NCBI GenBank assembly: GCA_902519945.1
Contig: CABYLY010000001.1
Location: 1-64,000, forward strand
Origin: an uncultured Pelagibacteraceae bacterium
GTDB lineage: Bacteria; Pseudomonadota; Alphaproteobacteria; Pelagibacterales; Pelagibacteraceae
DNA length: 64,000 nucleotides
Direction of reading: 5' to 3'
Position 1 is the stretch's first letter; each line of letters opens with the position of its first letter. Positions 36,847 to 46,138 of the stretch are shown here, piece by piece. The notes under the pieces are model-generated. The model was not told where the DNA came from and did not search any database. It saw nothing but the letters and a program-made list of their open reading frames with translations. The translations under genes and the position numbers were made by a program.

Positions 36847-37170
36847 ATGAATTCTCTGATTGAAAAAGAAAAAAAACTTAATTCAGCGTTAACAAAATTA
36901 AAAAATTTAAATCTTAAAAGCCCAGACATAAAAAATAACATTGATGATTTAAGTTCACAAAAAAATCAATTAGAAATTGAAAAACAAGAACTTGAAAAAA
37001 AATATAAAATTTTATCTGAAGACTATGATATCTTAAGTAAAAAATTAGATGATTTGCAAGCCCAAGAAAAAATTGAGAAAAAAAAACATTCAGAATTTTC
37101 AGAAAAAATAGATGAATTGAATCAAGAAACAGATATTTTATTAGATGAAATTGACAAATGGCAAATGTAA
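36847..37170 (+). CDS. Small coiled-coil protein (DUF4164-like), next to zapA
   Basis: A 107-aa protein rich in Glu, Lys, Asp and Leu with heptad spacing along nearly its whole length, thus one long coiled coil. There is no signal peptide or membrane segment. Proteins of this kind (DUF4164) precede zapA in Alphaproteobacteria, so a role near the divisome is suggested by position only. It overlaps zapA by 13 nt. Confidence 0.7.
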   Translation: MNSLIEKEKKLNSALTKLKNLNLKSPDIKNNIDDLSSQKNQLEIEKQELEKKYKILSEDYDILSKKLDDLQAQEKIEKKKHSEFSEKIDELNQETDILLDEIDKWQM

Positions 37171-37601
37171 CTATTAAATTTAATGGAAAAGAATTTCTAC
37201 TTTCTTGTGAGGATGGTCAAGAAGAACATTTGGAGGAATTATTAATTCAAATCAATCAAAAATTTAATAGTTTAAAAAACGATTTAGGAAATTTAGGAGA
37301 AAATAAGCTTTTATTAATTACTGCTGTAAAGGTGATGGATGAATATTATGAGACAAAAAAAAAGGTTGATCAAAAAAAAGATGAGTTAAAAATTTTATCT
37401 AATAAATTTAGAGAATTAAAGTCTTTGATTTATGAATATAAAGAAAAGAAAGAAAAAGAAATTAGTGAGCTCAATCAAAATCATTTTAAATTAAAAACCG
37501 AAATTATAGAAAATCAAAAAAATTATGAAAAACTAATAGAAGAGGCAGCTAATGAAATTTCTAATTTTGTTGATAAAGCAAATTTAGAAAACTTATCTTA
37601 G
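37158..37601 (+). CDS. zapA: Cell division protein ZapA
   Basis: A 147-aa protein. The N-terminal ANVTIKFNGKEFLLSCEDGQEE and the LLLITAVKVMDEYYE helix match ZapA, which cross-links FtsZ filaments. The C-terminal half is a long coiled coil, longer than in E. coli ZapA (109 aa). fau follows 9 nt later. In many bacteria the 6S RNA gene separates zapA and fau, but there is no room for it here. Confidence 0.88.
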   Translation: MANVTIKFNGKEFLLSCEDGQEEHLEELLIQINQKFNSLKNDLGNLGENKLLLITAVKVMDEYYETKKKVDQKKDELKILSNKFRELKSLIYEYKEKKEKEISELNQNHFKLKTEIIENQKNYEKLIEEAANEISNFVDKANLENLS

Positions 37602-37610
37602 CTAATCTCT

Positions 37611-38153
37611 GTGAATAAATCTCAAATAAGAAAAAAAATATTCAAAATAAGAAAACTAGCAAGTTCAAAAAAATTTAATTTAAATTTAAACTTTATTCTT
37701 AATATTTTAAAAAAAGAGAGAATAAAAGGAAAAATTATAGGTGGATACTATCCTTATAATTATGAAATAAATGCATTAAATCTTTTTAAAGATTTAGAAA
37801 AAAAAAATTATAAAATTACCCTTCCTAAAATTAATAATAAAGCTCAAATGAATTTTTTTCACTGGTCAACAAAAGATCCATTGCAAGTTAATAAATTTGG
37901 TATTCCAGAGCCAATATCAAATGTCAAGAAATATCCAGATATCATGTTAGTACCACTTGTTGCTTTTGATAAAGATTTAAATAGAATTGGTTACGGTGGG
38001 GGCTTTTACGATAGATATATTAGTAAAATAAAAAAAAGAAAAAAAATAATTTCAATTGGTTTAGCTTACTCTTCTCAAAAAGTTAAAAAAATACAAACTA
38101 ACAGATTTGATATGAAATTGGATTATGTTGTTACTGAAAAAAAAATGATGTAA
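37611..38153 (+). CDS. fau: 5-formyltetrahydrofolate cyclo-ligase
   Basis: A 180-aa protein starting with GTG. The GGYYPYNYEINA segment, KFGIPEP and VPLVAFDKDLNRIGYGGGFYDRYI near residues 112-134 are the family's conserved motifs; the last binds ATP and folate. It converts 5-formyl-THF to 5,10-methenyl-THF using ATP. Position after zapA is the classic one. The next gene's ATG directly follows its stop codon. Confidence 0.9.
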   Translation: MNKSQIRKKIFKIRKLASSKKFNLNLNFILNILKKERIKGKIIGGYYPYNYEINALNLFKDLEKKNYKITLPKINNKAQMNFFHWSTKDPLQVNKFGIPEPISNVKKYPDIMLVPLVAFDKDLNRIGYGGGFYDRYISKIKKRKKIISIGLAYSSQKVKKIQTNRFDMKLDYVVTEKKMM

Positions 38154-38957
38154 ATGAGAATATTATTTTTAGGAGATGTAGTTGGAAATTCAGGATGTTC
38201 AAAGATTACTAATAATCTATTGAGTCAAATAAAACTTAATAAAATTGATTTTGTAATTGTGAACGCAGAAAATTCAGACCAAAGTGGAGTTGGTTTAACA
38301 AAGGACATTTGTCAGGATTTTTTTAATTGTGGTGTAAATGTAATTACAACTGGTAATCATGTTTGGGATCAAAAAGATATAATGAATTTTATTGATAAAG
38401 AGAAAAGATTACTACGTCCAAAGAATCTATTTGAACCAGCACCAGGAAATGGTTTTGAAATATATACAACTTCGAAAAATTTTAAAATTGGTGTTCTTAA
38501 TTTAATGGGAAATGTATTTATGAAAAAATGCGATGATGTATTTCAAACTGCAAAAAAGTTTTTAAACAACTATAAGCTTAAGGAAGATTATGATTTTTTA
38601 GTAGTTGATTTTCATGGAGAAATTACAAGTGAGAAAAATGCTATTGGACATTATTTTGATGGAAAAGCAACACTTGTAATTGGAACACATACACATATTC
38701 CAACTAATGATGCTAGAATTTTAATAAACGGCACAGCTTATCAAACAGATGCAGGAATGTGTGGTGATTACAACTCTGTAATTGGAATGAACAAAGATAA
38801 TTCAATAAATAGATTCATGAAAGAAGACTCTATTAAACATTTTCCAGCAAAAGGTGAGGCTACTTTAAGTGGTGTGATAGTAGATTGTAATATAGAAACT
38901 GGACTCGCAAATAATATTCAAAGCTATATTTTTGGCGGTCACCTGGAAAAAAAATAG
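38154..38957 (+). CDS. ymdB: YmdB-like metallophosphoesterase (TIGR00282)
   Basis: A 267-aa protein. ILFLGDVVGNSG, VNAENSD, TTGNHVWDQ, DFHGEITSEK and GTHTHIPTND give the metal ligands of the YmdB family. Bacillus YmdB hydrolyses cyclic nucleotides (2',3'-cAMP and others); the role in this group is unknown. It starts right after the fau stop and ends 7 nt before yebC. Confidence 0.9.
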   Translation: MRILFLGDVVGNSGCSKITNNLLSQIKLNKIDFVIVNAENSDQSGVGLTKDICQDFFNCGVNVITTGNHVWDQKDIMNFIDKEKRLLRPKNLFEPAPGNGFEIYTTSKNFKIGVLNLMGNVFMKKCDDVFQTAKKFLNNYKLKEDYDFLVVDFHGEITSEKNAIGHYFDGKATLVIGTHTHIPTNDARILINGTAYQTDAGMCGDYNSVIGMNKDNSINRFMKEDSIKHFPAKGEATLSGVIVDCNIETGLANNIQSYIFGGHLEKK

Positions 38958-38964
38958 TTGGTTT

Positions 38965-39687
38965 ATGGCAGGACATTCCCATTGGGCAGGTATTAAACAT
39001 AAAAAAGGTAAAGCAGATAAGCAGAGATCGAAAATTTTCTCTAAATTATCTAAAGAAATAACTGTAGCAGCAAAGCTAGGTGACAAAGACCCTTCAATAA
39101 ACCCAAGATTAAGATCTGCAATTCAAGCTGCTAGATCTGCTAACATGCCCAAAGATAATATTGAAAGAGCTATCAATAAATCTAATGTAATCAATGAGGT
39201 AAATTTTGAGAGTCTTAGGTATGAGGGATTTGGCCCTGAAAAAGTAGCGGTTATTGTTGAAGCATTGACAGACAACAAAAACCGTACGGCTGCGAAAATA
39301 AGGACTATTTTTCAAAAAGCAGGGGGAAGTCTTGGAACTCTAGGTTCTGCCTCTCATAATTTTAATCAATTAGGAATAATTAAGATTGATAAAAATGAGG
39401 TTACAGATGAACAAATTTTTGAGCTTGCAATTGATGCTGGTGCTGATGAATGTCAATCAAATGAAGATTATCATGAGATACACTGTTCTATAAACGAAAT
39501 TTATAATGTAAAAAAGGAGCTTGAGAAAAAAATTAAAAACTTCATATCAACAGAGATAGAGTGGGTTCCGTTGAATAGAGTTATTGTGCCTAAAAACAAA
39601 ACTGATGATTTGATTAATTTTTTTGAAACACTGGAGGAAGATGATGATGTTCAAAATGTTTACTCAAATTTAGAATTTGCTAAATAA
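38965..39687 (+). CDS. yebC: YebC/PmpR family regulatory protein
   Basis: A 240-aa protein beginning MAGHSHWAGIKHKKGKAD, the exact family N-terminus, so I place the start at 38965 rather than an upstream in-frame ATG at 38932 that lies inside ymdB. The family binds DNA or ribosomes; recent work on homologues points to relief of proline-dependent stalling, similar to EF-P. In Alphaproteobacteria it precedes ruvC, and a RuvC-like gene follows here 3 nt later. Confidence 0.93.
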   Translation: MAGHSHWAGIKHKKGKADKQRSKIFSKLSKEITVAAKLGDKDPSINPRLRSAIQAARSANMPKDNIERAINKSNVINEVNFESLRYEGFGPEKVAVIVEALTDNKNRTAAKIRTIFQKAGGSLGTLGSASHNFNQLGIIKIDKNEVTDEQIFELAIDAGADECQSNEDYHEIHCSINEIYNVKKELEKKIKNFISTEIEWVPLNRVIVPKNKTDDLINFFETLEEDDDVQNVYSNLEFAK

Positions 39688-39690
39688 ATT

Positions 39691-40185
39691 ATGCTTATAA
39701 TAGGAATAGACCCTGGTATATCTGGTTCAATATGTTTTTTCGAAGATGGTAAAATTCTTGATGTTATAGAAATGCCGACAATGAACGAGGGGAAAAAAAA
39801 TAAAAGGCAAGTTAATGGAGCACAGATCTATAACGAAATAACTTATAGAATTAATAAATTGCAAAAACAAGATGTTAGGGTTGTGGTTGAACAAGTATCA
39901 GCTATGCCTGGCCAGGGTGTTACTAGTATGTTTAATTTTGGCCAGTCATTTGGAATAATAAAAGGGATCTGTTCAGCTATGCAATTACCTTTATATTTTG
40001 TTAGGCCTACGAAATGGAAAAAATATTTTAATCTTATTAAATCCGAAAAGGATGCAAGTAGAACAAGAGCGATAGAAATTTTTCCTTATTTTTCATCACA
40101 ATTATCAAAAAAAAAAGACTCTAATAAAGCAGACGCCATATTAATTGCTAGTTTTTATCACGAAACTTATAAAAAAGAGTATTAA
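39691..40185 (+). CDS. Phage-type RuvC-like Holliday junction nuclease
   Basis: A 164-aa RNase H-fold protein. GIDPGISGSI carries the first catalytic Asp, VVVEQVSAM the Glu, and DSNKADAILIA near residues 143-153 the last Asp residues. The QVSAMPGQGVTSMFNFGQSFG and VRPTKWKKYF stretches resemble RuvC-like resolvases from phages more than chromosomal RuvC. It sits in the place of ruvC after yebC, but ruvA, ruvB and ybgC are missing before tolQ. It probably cleaves branched DNA; whether it works with RuvAB is unknown. Confidence 0.78.
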   Translation: MLIIGIDPGISGSICFFEDGKILDVIEMPTMNEGKKNKRQVNGAQIYNEITYRINKLQKQDVRVVVEQVSAMPGQGVTSMFNFGQSFGIIKGICSAMQLPLYFVRPTKWKKYFNLIKSEKDASRTRAIEIFPYFSSQLSKKKDSNKADAILIASFYHETYKKEY

Positions 40186-40238
40186 TCAAGAGATTTTCAA
40201 AGACAAAATCATGACACAATTAAGTGTGAGAAGTTCCT

Positions 40239-40913
40239 ATGGAAGCTGATATTTCGACTCAAGCTGTTGGTCTTGCATCAAGTGCTGACTTTTCATTAAT
40301 GAATTTATTTTTACGGGCAGATATAATAGTTAAATCGGTAATCATAATACTGATTGCATGTTCAATTTACTCTTGGGCAGTAATAATTGATAAATTTAGA
40401 TTATTTAAAAAAATAAATCAATCAACTGAGGAATTTGAAACAAAATTTTGGAATTCAAAATCTGCTGAAACTTTTTATAATAATCTTCCATCAAATACAG
40501 AGGATCCAATGGCATTGGTTTTTAAAGAAGCAATGCAAAGTTTATTAAAAAAAAGATCAAGAACAGATATTAATAGTAGAATGACGACGATGTTAGAGAC
40601 AGGAATTGAAAAACAAATATCAAAAATTAGTAAGGGCTTTACTTTTCTAGCTACTGTTGGATCAACTGCTCCTTTTATAGGTTTATTTGGTACTGTTTGG
40701 GGTATTATGAACTCATTCCAATCAATTGCAATATCAAGAAACACTAGTTTAGCTATTGTTGCGCCTGGTATTGCTGAAGCTCTGTTTGCAACTGCTTTAG
40801 GGTTGTTGGCAGCCATTCCTGCTGTAATAGCTTATAATAAATTTAATAACGATACCATAAAATATACACAAAAGTTAGAGAATTTTTCTAAAAGATTTTT
40901 AACAATAATTTAA
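40239..40913 (+). CDS. tolQ: Tol-Pal system protein TolQ
   Basis: A 224-aa inner-membrane protein. SLMNLFLRADIIVKSVI marks the first helix; ATVGSTAPFIGLFGTVWGIM and IAEALFATALGLLAAIPAV are the conserved second and third helices. With TolR it forms the proton-driven motor that energises TolA. It is the first gene of tolQRAB-pal-cpoB. TolR starts 1 nt after its stop. Confidence 0.96.
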   Translation: MEADISTQAVGLASSADFSLMNLFLRADIIVKSVIIILIACSIYSWAVIIDKFRLFKKINQSTEEFETKFWNSKSAETFYNNLPSNTEDPMALVFKEAMQSLLKKRSRTDINSRMTTMLETGIEKQISKISKGFTFLATVGSTAPFIGLFGTVWGIMNSFQSIAISRNTSLAIVAPGIAEALFATALGLLAAIPAVIAYNKFNNDTIKYTQKLENFSKRFLTII

Positions 40914-40914
40914 G

Positions 40915-41331
40915 ATGGCTTTTAAATTTAACCGTTCGTCAAAAGAACCAATGAGTGAAATAAACGTCACTCCATTTGTTGATGTAATGTTAGTTCTTTT
41001 AATAATATTTATGGTGACAGCTCCGTTATTAACTGTTGGAGTACAAGTAGATCTTCCTGAAAGTTCGGCTGATTCTCTTCCGGAAGAGACTGAGCCCTTA
41101 ACTTTATCCATTAACTCAAAAGGGGAGATTTTTATACAAGAGTCTAAAGTTGAATACGATAAAATAATTGCAAAAGTTTTAGCGGTCTCAAAAAATAGAA
41201 CTGATACGAGAATTTATGTAAGAGGTGACAAAACTATTAATTATGGAAGAGTTTTAGAAATAATGGGACTGTTATCTGGGTCTGGTTTTACAAAAGTAGC
41301 ACTCATATCAGAACCTTACAAAGAAAGGTAA
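40915..41331 (+). CDS. tolR: Tol-Pal system protein TolR
   Basis: A 138-aa ExbD/TolR protein. After a short cytosolic tail, MSEINVTPFVDVMLVLLIIFMVTA forms the single membrane helix with its essential Asp. The periplasmic domain contains VYVRGDKTINYGRV-like sequence (here IYVRGDKTINYGRV), a common TolR segment. It couples proton flow to TolA. Confidence 0.95.
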   Translation: MAFKFNRSSKEPMSEINVTPFVDVMLVLLIIFMVTAPLLTVGVQVDLPESSADSLPEETEPLTLSINSKGEIFIQESKVEYDKIIAKVLAVSKNRTDTRIYVRGDKTINYGRVLEIMGLLSGSGFTKVALISEPYKER

Positions 41332-41337
41332 CAAGAG

Positions 41338-42147
41338 GTGAATAGAAGCTTACTCATATCTTCTGTTTTACACTTAATTTTAATTATGATTACTGCAATG
41401 AGCTTACCATTTTTGGCGAAAAAACCGATTGATCTGCCCCCAATCGTTTCTGTTGAATTAATTCAAATAACAGACAAAACCAATATTCCCTTTGCTCCGA
41501 AAGCAAAAAAAATAATTGATAAGATTAAGGAAAAAGAAAAAAAATTAGTATCCGAACAAGCACCACCAAAAAAAGTAAAAAAAATTAAACCAGACTCAGT
41601 TCCACTGCCTGACGAAAAACCAGAAAAACTTGAAAAAGTAAAAGAGGATAAACAAAATCCAGAAAAGGTTGATAATGAGGTAAAACAAGTTTCAGAGTTT
41701 GAAAAAGATGAACTTTTTGATCCAAATAATATAGCTGCTCTTATTGATAAATCTAAAGAGGAAAGTGCTGAAACAATAAATAAAACTGACAAAATAACTC
41801 AAGACCAACAAAAAAATCTTGAAAACATGGGTTTGTCACTTAGCGAGGAAGATGCGCTCAAAGCACAAATATTTGGATGTTGGAGTATACCATTAGGATT
41901 ACCTTATAATGAAAACCTGCTTGTAAGAATTAAATTACAATTAAATCCCGATGGAACAGTTTCACAATCAGAAATATTGGATCATGCCAGGATGAATAAA
42001 CCAGGTCAAGGATTCTATAAAGTTTTAGCTGAAAGTGCTTTAAGAGCAATTAAGTTATGTCAACCTCTAAGAGTTCCAACGACAGGTTATGAAAGGTGGA
42101 AAGAATTACAGTTAAATTTTGATGCAAGAGAGATGTTAGAAGGATAA
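41338..42147 (+). CDS. tolA: Tol-Pal system protein TolA
   Basis: A 269-aa protein with a GTG start 6 nt after tolR. Residues 6-26 form the N-terminal membrane anchor; residues 60-170 are Lys/Glu/Pro-rich, the long periplasmic stalk; the C-terminal part (IFGCWSIPLGLPYNEN then LNPDGTV) is the globular TonB-like domain III. It bridges the inner membrane to TolB/Pal. The stalk is shorter than in E. coli (421 aa in total). Confidence 0.88.
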   Translation: MNRSLLISSVLHLILIMITAMSLPFLAKKPIDLPPIVSVELIQITDKTNIPFAPKAKKIIDKIKEKEKKLVSEQAPPKKVKKIKPDSVPLPDEKPEKLEKVKEDKQNPEKVDNEVKQVSEFEKDELFDPNNIAALIDKSKEESAETINKTDKITQDQQKNLENMGLSLSEEDALKAQIFGCWSIPLGLPYNENLLVRIKLQLNPDGTVSQSEILDHARMNKPGQGFYKVLAESALRAIKLCQPLRVPTTGYERWKELQLNFDAREMLEG

Positions 42148-42156
42148 GATATTAAG

Positions 42157-43497
42157 ATGTTTAGAATATTTTTTTTCTTTTTTTTAATAATCTGCCCAAT
42201 TAAAGCAATTGCTTTAATTGAGGTTGATATTACACGAGGTAACTTAAATCCTCTGCCAATTGCAGTTTCTCCATTATCGATTGATGAGAAATCTAAAGAA
42301 AGTTTTAAAAAAATACTTAATAAAGAGAACATAGGTTTAGAAATCTCAAGTGTCGTTGAAAAGAATTTAAAAACTTCGGGACTTTTCAATCCTTTAAATA
42401 AAGATGCTTTTCTTCAAGCACCAGACATTGCTAACTTAAAGCCTCGTTTTGAAGATTGGAATTTAATTAAAGCTCAGGCGCTAATAACTGGAAAAGTAAA
42501 TTTTGATAAAGATAAATTAAGAGTAGAGTTCAGATTATGGGATGTTTTAGCTGGTAAAGAAATGATGGCTCTTGCTTTCACAACAGTGCCGAGCAACTGG
42601 AGAAGAGTTGGGCATATTATAACTGACAAAGTTTATGAGAGACTTACAGGTGAAAAAGGATACTTCGATACAAGAATTATTTATGTTGCAGAGGAAGGTC
42701 CTAAAACAAGAAGAATTAAAAAATTAGCTATCATGGACCAGGATGGTGCTAATAATAAATTTTTAACATTAGGCAATGAACTCGTGTTGACCCCAAGATT
42801 TAATCCAACAAGTCAAATGGTTACTTATCTGTCTTATTTTAGAAATTTACCAAGAGTGTACTTATTAGATATTGAGACTGGTATGCAAGAAGTAGTAGGA
42901 GATTTTCCAGGTATGACTTTTGCTCCAAGATTTTCACCTGATGGGAAAAAGATTATCATGAGTTTTGCAAAAGATGGTAACTCTGATATTTATACTATGG
43001 ATTTGGAAAATAGAATTGTCGAAAAAATAACAAATCATCCATCTATAGACACATCTCCCTCATACTCTCCTGATGGCAAATATATTTGCTTTAATTCAGA
43101 TAGAAGCGGATATCAGCAAATATATATTATGAAAAGTGATGGAAGTAATGTTAAAAGAATTTCTTTTGGGAAAGGTTTATATGGCACGCCTGTTTGGTCA
43201 CCTAGAGGAGATCTAATAGCATTCACAAAATTACACAAAGGTAAATTTTATATTGGAGTGATGAGAACTGATGGGAGTGGTGAAAGGTTATTGACTGAAA
43301 ACTTTTATCAAGAAGCTCCATCATGGTCCCCTAATGGGAGAGTTTTAATATTTTATAGAGAGACTAAAACTACGGATGATGGAAAGGGTTTTTCAGCAAA
43401 ATTATGGTCAATCGATTTAACAGGCTATAATGAGAGGCTAGTTAATACACCAACAGATGCATCAGACCCATCATGGTCATCATTATTAAGCAATTAA
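42157..43497 (+). CDS. tolB: Tol-Pal system protein TolB
   Basis: A 446-aa periplasmic protein. The first ~19 residues ([19 protein letters not shown]) are a signal peptide. An N-terminal alpha/beta domain is followed by a six-bladed beta-propeller, seen as repeated SPDGKK/SDRSG-type blade motifs ([34 protein letters not shown]). It binds Pal and TolA. 9 nt after tolA. Confidence 0.96.
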   Translation: MFRIFFFFFLIICPIKAIALIEVDITRGNLNPLPIAVSPLSIDEKSKESFKKILNKENIGLEISSVVEKNLKTSGLFNPLNKDAFLQAPDIANLKPRFEDWNLIKAQALITGKVNFDKDKLRVEFRLWDVLAGKEMMALAFTTVPSNWRRVGHIITDKVYERLTGEKGYFDTRIIYVAEEGPKTRRIKKLAIMDQDGANNKFLTLGNELVLTPRFNPTSQMVTYLSYFRNLPRVYLLDIETGMQEVVGDFPGMTFAPRFSPDGKKIIMSFAKDGNSDIYTMDLENRIVEKITNHPSIDTSPSYSPDGKYICFNSDRSGYQQIYIMKSDGSNVKRISFGKGLYGTPVWSPRGDLIAFTKLHKGKFYIGVMRTDGSGERLLTENFYQEAPSWSPNGRVLIFYRETKTTDDGKGFSAKLWSIDLTGYNERLVNTPTDASDPSWSSLLSN

Positions 43498-43582
43498 AGT
43501 AAAATATCTTGATTTTTTGTCTTGAAACATCTAATTAGTTGTGAAATGTTTAAGAATAAGAAATATTGATCAAGGAGCAATA

Positions 43583-44062
43583 ATGAAATTAAACAAGATT
43601 TTAAAAAACGCTTTTTTAATAACTTTTGCATGTCTTGCACTTTCAGCTTGTGCAACATCAAAAAAAACTTCAGGACAAATGCAAGGCGATGTTTACACTG
43701 GAACAGATACAGTTGAATATTTGGCATCTGGTGTTCCAGATAGAGTTTTCTTTGCTACTAATGAGTCAGTTTTAACAACAGCTTCAAGAGAAACTTTAAG
43801 AAAACAAGCTGCTTGGTTAAGAAAAAATTCTAAGATTACCATTGTATTAGAAGGTCATGCTGATGAAAGAGGTACTAGAGAGTATAACTTAGCACTTGGT
43901 GAAAGAAGAGCTAATGCGGCAAAAGACTATTTGATGACTTATGGAATTTCTTCAGATAGAATTTCAGTATTAAGCTATGGAAAAGAAAGACCAGTAGACT
44001 CTGGATCAAATCCTTTAGCTTGGTCTAAAAACAGAAGATCTGTTTCAGTAAAAGCTAACTAA
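43583..44062 (+). CDS. pal: Peptidoglycan-associated lipoprotein Pal
   Basis: A 159-aa lipoprotein. The start at 43583 is set by an AAGGAG ribosome site at 43572-43577 and by the signal sequence; an in-frame ATG at 43541 has no such site. The lipobox is LSAC, with the lipidated Cys near residue 22. The OmpA-like domain has VLEGHADERGTREYNLALGE and RRANAAKDYL, which bind diaminopimelate in peptidoglycan. It is followed by a strong terminator. Confidence 0.95.
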   Translation: MKLNKILKNAFLITFACLALSACATSKKTSGQMQGDVYTGTDTVEYLASGVPDRVFFATNESVLTTASRETLRKQAAWLRKNSKITIVLEGHADERGTREYNLALGERRANAAKDYLMTYGISSDRISVLSYGKERPVDSGSNPLAWSKNRRSVSVKAN

Positions 44063-44070
44063 AATTTTAA

Positions 44071-44114
44071 AAAAAAGACCCAATATCATCTATTGATATG
44101 AGGGTCTTTTTTTT
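44071..44114 (+). terminator. Rho-independent terminator after pal
   Basis: AAAAAAGACCC at 44071-44081 pairs with GGGTCTTTTTT at 44102 onward; inner bases ATATCA and TGATAT extend the stem around a short loop. A run of 8 T follows the GC part. It separates pal from cpoB. Confidence 0.9.
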
Positions 44115-44141
44115 GCCATTATTTTAATCATAACCTAAACA

Positions 44142-45122
44142 ATGAAATCAATTTTTAGGGTTTTATTTATTAAGTTAACATTGGTTGCAAGTTTTTTTTT
44201 AGTTACTCACTCATATTCAGACAACCATAATATTTATGATATAATAGAGGAATTACAAAAAGATATTAAAACTTTAGAGAAAGCAGTCTACTCGGGAACA
44301 TTAGAACTAAATAATAACTCCAATTCATCATCAAACTATATGATGAATGAAAGTTCTGAGGACGTGTTAACTAGACATTTATTAAAACTTTCAGAAATTG
44401 AGAATCAATTTCAAGAGTTAACAAATAAATTTGAGGAAATTAATTTTAAATTAGACAAGTTATCAAATCGAATGTCAAAAGCCCAAGCTGATAATCAGAT
44501 CAGATTTCAAGATTTGGAAAAATCAACACTTTCTGTAAACAATTCAAATGAAATAAAAGATAAAAACGATATTCTTCCAGGTAGTTCTCAACCGCAAGAC
44601 TTAGGTTCTGTTTCGTATAAAGATACGTCAACAAATGAGTTAACTCAAAAGACACAGTCAATTGATACAACATCATCAATTGTAACTGAAACTTTTGTCT
44701 CTGAAGAAAAAATATTACCAAACGACAGCCCTGATAAACAATACGAATTTGCAACAAGTTTTTTGAAAGTTGGAGATTATTCGACTGCCGAAAGAGCCTT
44801 TAGAGAGTTTGTTGTAAAAAATCCTGAACATAAATTAGCAGGTAATGCACAGTATTGGTATGCAGAAACATTTAGAATAAGACAGCTTTATACTGATGCT
44901 GCAACAGCTTATCTTGAAGGATATCAAAAATACCCAAAAGGTGAAAAAGCTCCTATAAATTTATTAAAGCTTGGTATATCAATGGTACAGATTGGAGAAA
45001 AGGATCAGGGTTGTAAAATGATTAATGGTGTTGAAAAACAATATCCTAAAGCTAAACAATCTGTAATCCAAAAAGCCAAATATGAGTCAAAAAAATTCGA
45101 ATGTAGCAATCAGAATTCCTAA
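44142..45122 (+). CDS. cpoB: Tol-Pal system protein CpoB/YbgF
   Basis: A 326-aa periplasmic protein. A signal peptide spans about residues 1-26. A coiled-coil stretch follows near 85-125, and a TPR-like C-terminal domain begins near residue 202 (PDKQYEFATSFLKVGDYSTAE, then AQYWYAETFRIRQLY). In E. coli CpoB links Tol with PBP1B to coordinate division. It lies after the pal terminator, so it needs read-through or its own promoter. tilS starts 41 nt before its end. Confidence 0.88.
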   Translation: MKSIFRVLFIKLTLVASFFLVTHSYSDNHNIYDIIEELQKDIKTLEKAVYSGTLELNNNSNSSSNYMMNESSEDVLTRHLLKLSEIENQFQELTNKFEEINFKLDKLSNRMSKAQADNQIRFQDLEKSTLSVNNSNEIKDKNDILPGSSQPQDLGSVSYKDTSTNELTQKTQSIDTTSSIVTETFVSEEKILPNDSPDKQYEFATSFLKVGDYSTAERAFREFVVKNPEHKLAGNAQYWYAETFRIRQLYTDAATAYLEGYQKYPKGEKAPINLLKLGISMVQIGEKDQGCKMINGVEKQYPKAKQSVIQKAKYESKKFECSNQNS

Positions 45123-46110
45123 AATTTTACAAAAACAACTTAATAATAAAAAAATTGGCAAAATTTACAAAAACTTTGAAAAAAATTTAAATTTAGATAA
45201 AAATTTTGCTGTCGCTGTCTCTGGAGGGCCTGATAGTTTGGCACTAGCTGTTTTAGCTAAAATTTACGCTTTTAAAAAAAGGTTAGTTTCAAAATTTCTT
45301 ATAGTTGATCATCAAATAAGAAAAGAGTCATCTGAAGAGGCAAAATTAACTAGGAAAAAACTAAGCTCTGTTGGCATTAATTCAGAAATTTTAATTTGGA
45401 AAGGAAAAAAGCCGACTAAAAATCTTCAGTCTATAGCAAGAAAAAAAAGATATGAATTATTGATTGCAAATTGTAATAAATCTAAAATTGAAAATATTTT
45501 ACTAGGTCACCATGAAGATGATGTACTTGAAAATTTTTTTATAAGAATTTTAAGAGGTAGTGGATTAAAAGGGCTTATTTCATTTGATAAAGAAGCTAGA
45601 ATTGATCAAATTAATTTATTGCGACCTTTATTAGATCAAAAAAAAGATGACCTAATATTTATAGCCAAGCATGTATTTAACTTTTATGTTAAAGATCCAT
45701 CAAATGAAAATGAGCTATTTCAAAGAGTAAAGGTTAGAAAACTTATAGATGAATTACAAAATAATGGTTTAGATAAAAAAAAATTTTTAAATACTATTAA
45801 AAATTTGAAGTATTCTGACAAAGCAATTAAATTTTATGTGAGCAAAAATTTAAAAGAAAATACTCATTATTCATCAAAAGAAAATAATTACACAATTAAT
45901 ATAGACTTTTTTAAACAACCTCACGAGATTGTATTTAGGTCTTTAACTTTTATTGTAAATGTAATTGGAGGGAAATATTATTCACCACGTGGAAAAAAAA
46001 TAGACATGATTATTAATAAAATTAATAATGAAGAGTTATCAAAGGTAACATTGGGAGGTTGTATTATTGAAATGCAGCATGAAACCGTAATTATTTCAAA
46101 AGAATACTGA
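45082..46110 (+). CDS. tilS: tRNA(Ile)-lysidine synthase
   Basis: A 342-aa PP-loop ATPase. AVAVSGGPDSLALAV near residues 43-57 is the ATP-binding loop, followed by VDHQIRKESSEEA and LLGHHEDDVLENFFIR, family marks. It changes C34 of tRNA-Ile(CAU) to lysidine so that AUA is read correctly, important where AUA is common as in this AT-rich genome. The only sensible start, ATG at 45082, overlaps cpoB by 41 nt. Confidence 0.93.
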   Translation: MSQKNSNVAIRIPKILQKQLNNKKIGKIYKNFEKNLNLDKNFAVAVSGGPDSLALAVLAKIYAFKKRLVSKFLIVDHQIRKESSEEAKLTRKKLSSVGINSEILIWKGKKPTKNLQSIARKKRYELLIANCNKSKIENILLGHHEDDVLENFFIRILRGSGLKGLISFDKEARIDQINLLRPLLDQKKDDLIFIAKHVFNFYVKDPSNENELFQRVKVRKLIDELQNNGLDKKKFLNTIKNLKYSDKAIKFYVSKNLKENTHYSSKENNYTINIDFFKQPHEIVFRSLTFIVNVIGGKYYSPRGKKIDMIINKINNEELSKVTLGGCIIEMQHETVIISKEY

Positions 46111-46138
46111 AATTTTCATTATTTTAACCAATTTGCCA

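Noticed and set aside
38932-38964. Upstream ATG of yebC
   Set aside because: It lies inside ymdB, and the family begins with MAGHSHW, which is at 38965.
43541-43582. Upstream ATG of pal
   Set aside because: The ribosome site AAGGAG and the lipoprotein signal sequence place the start at 43583.
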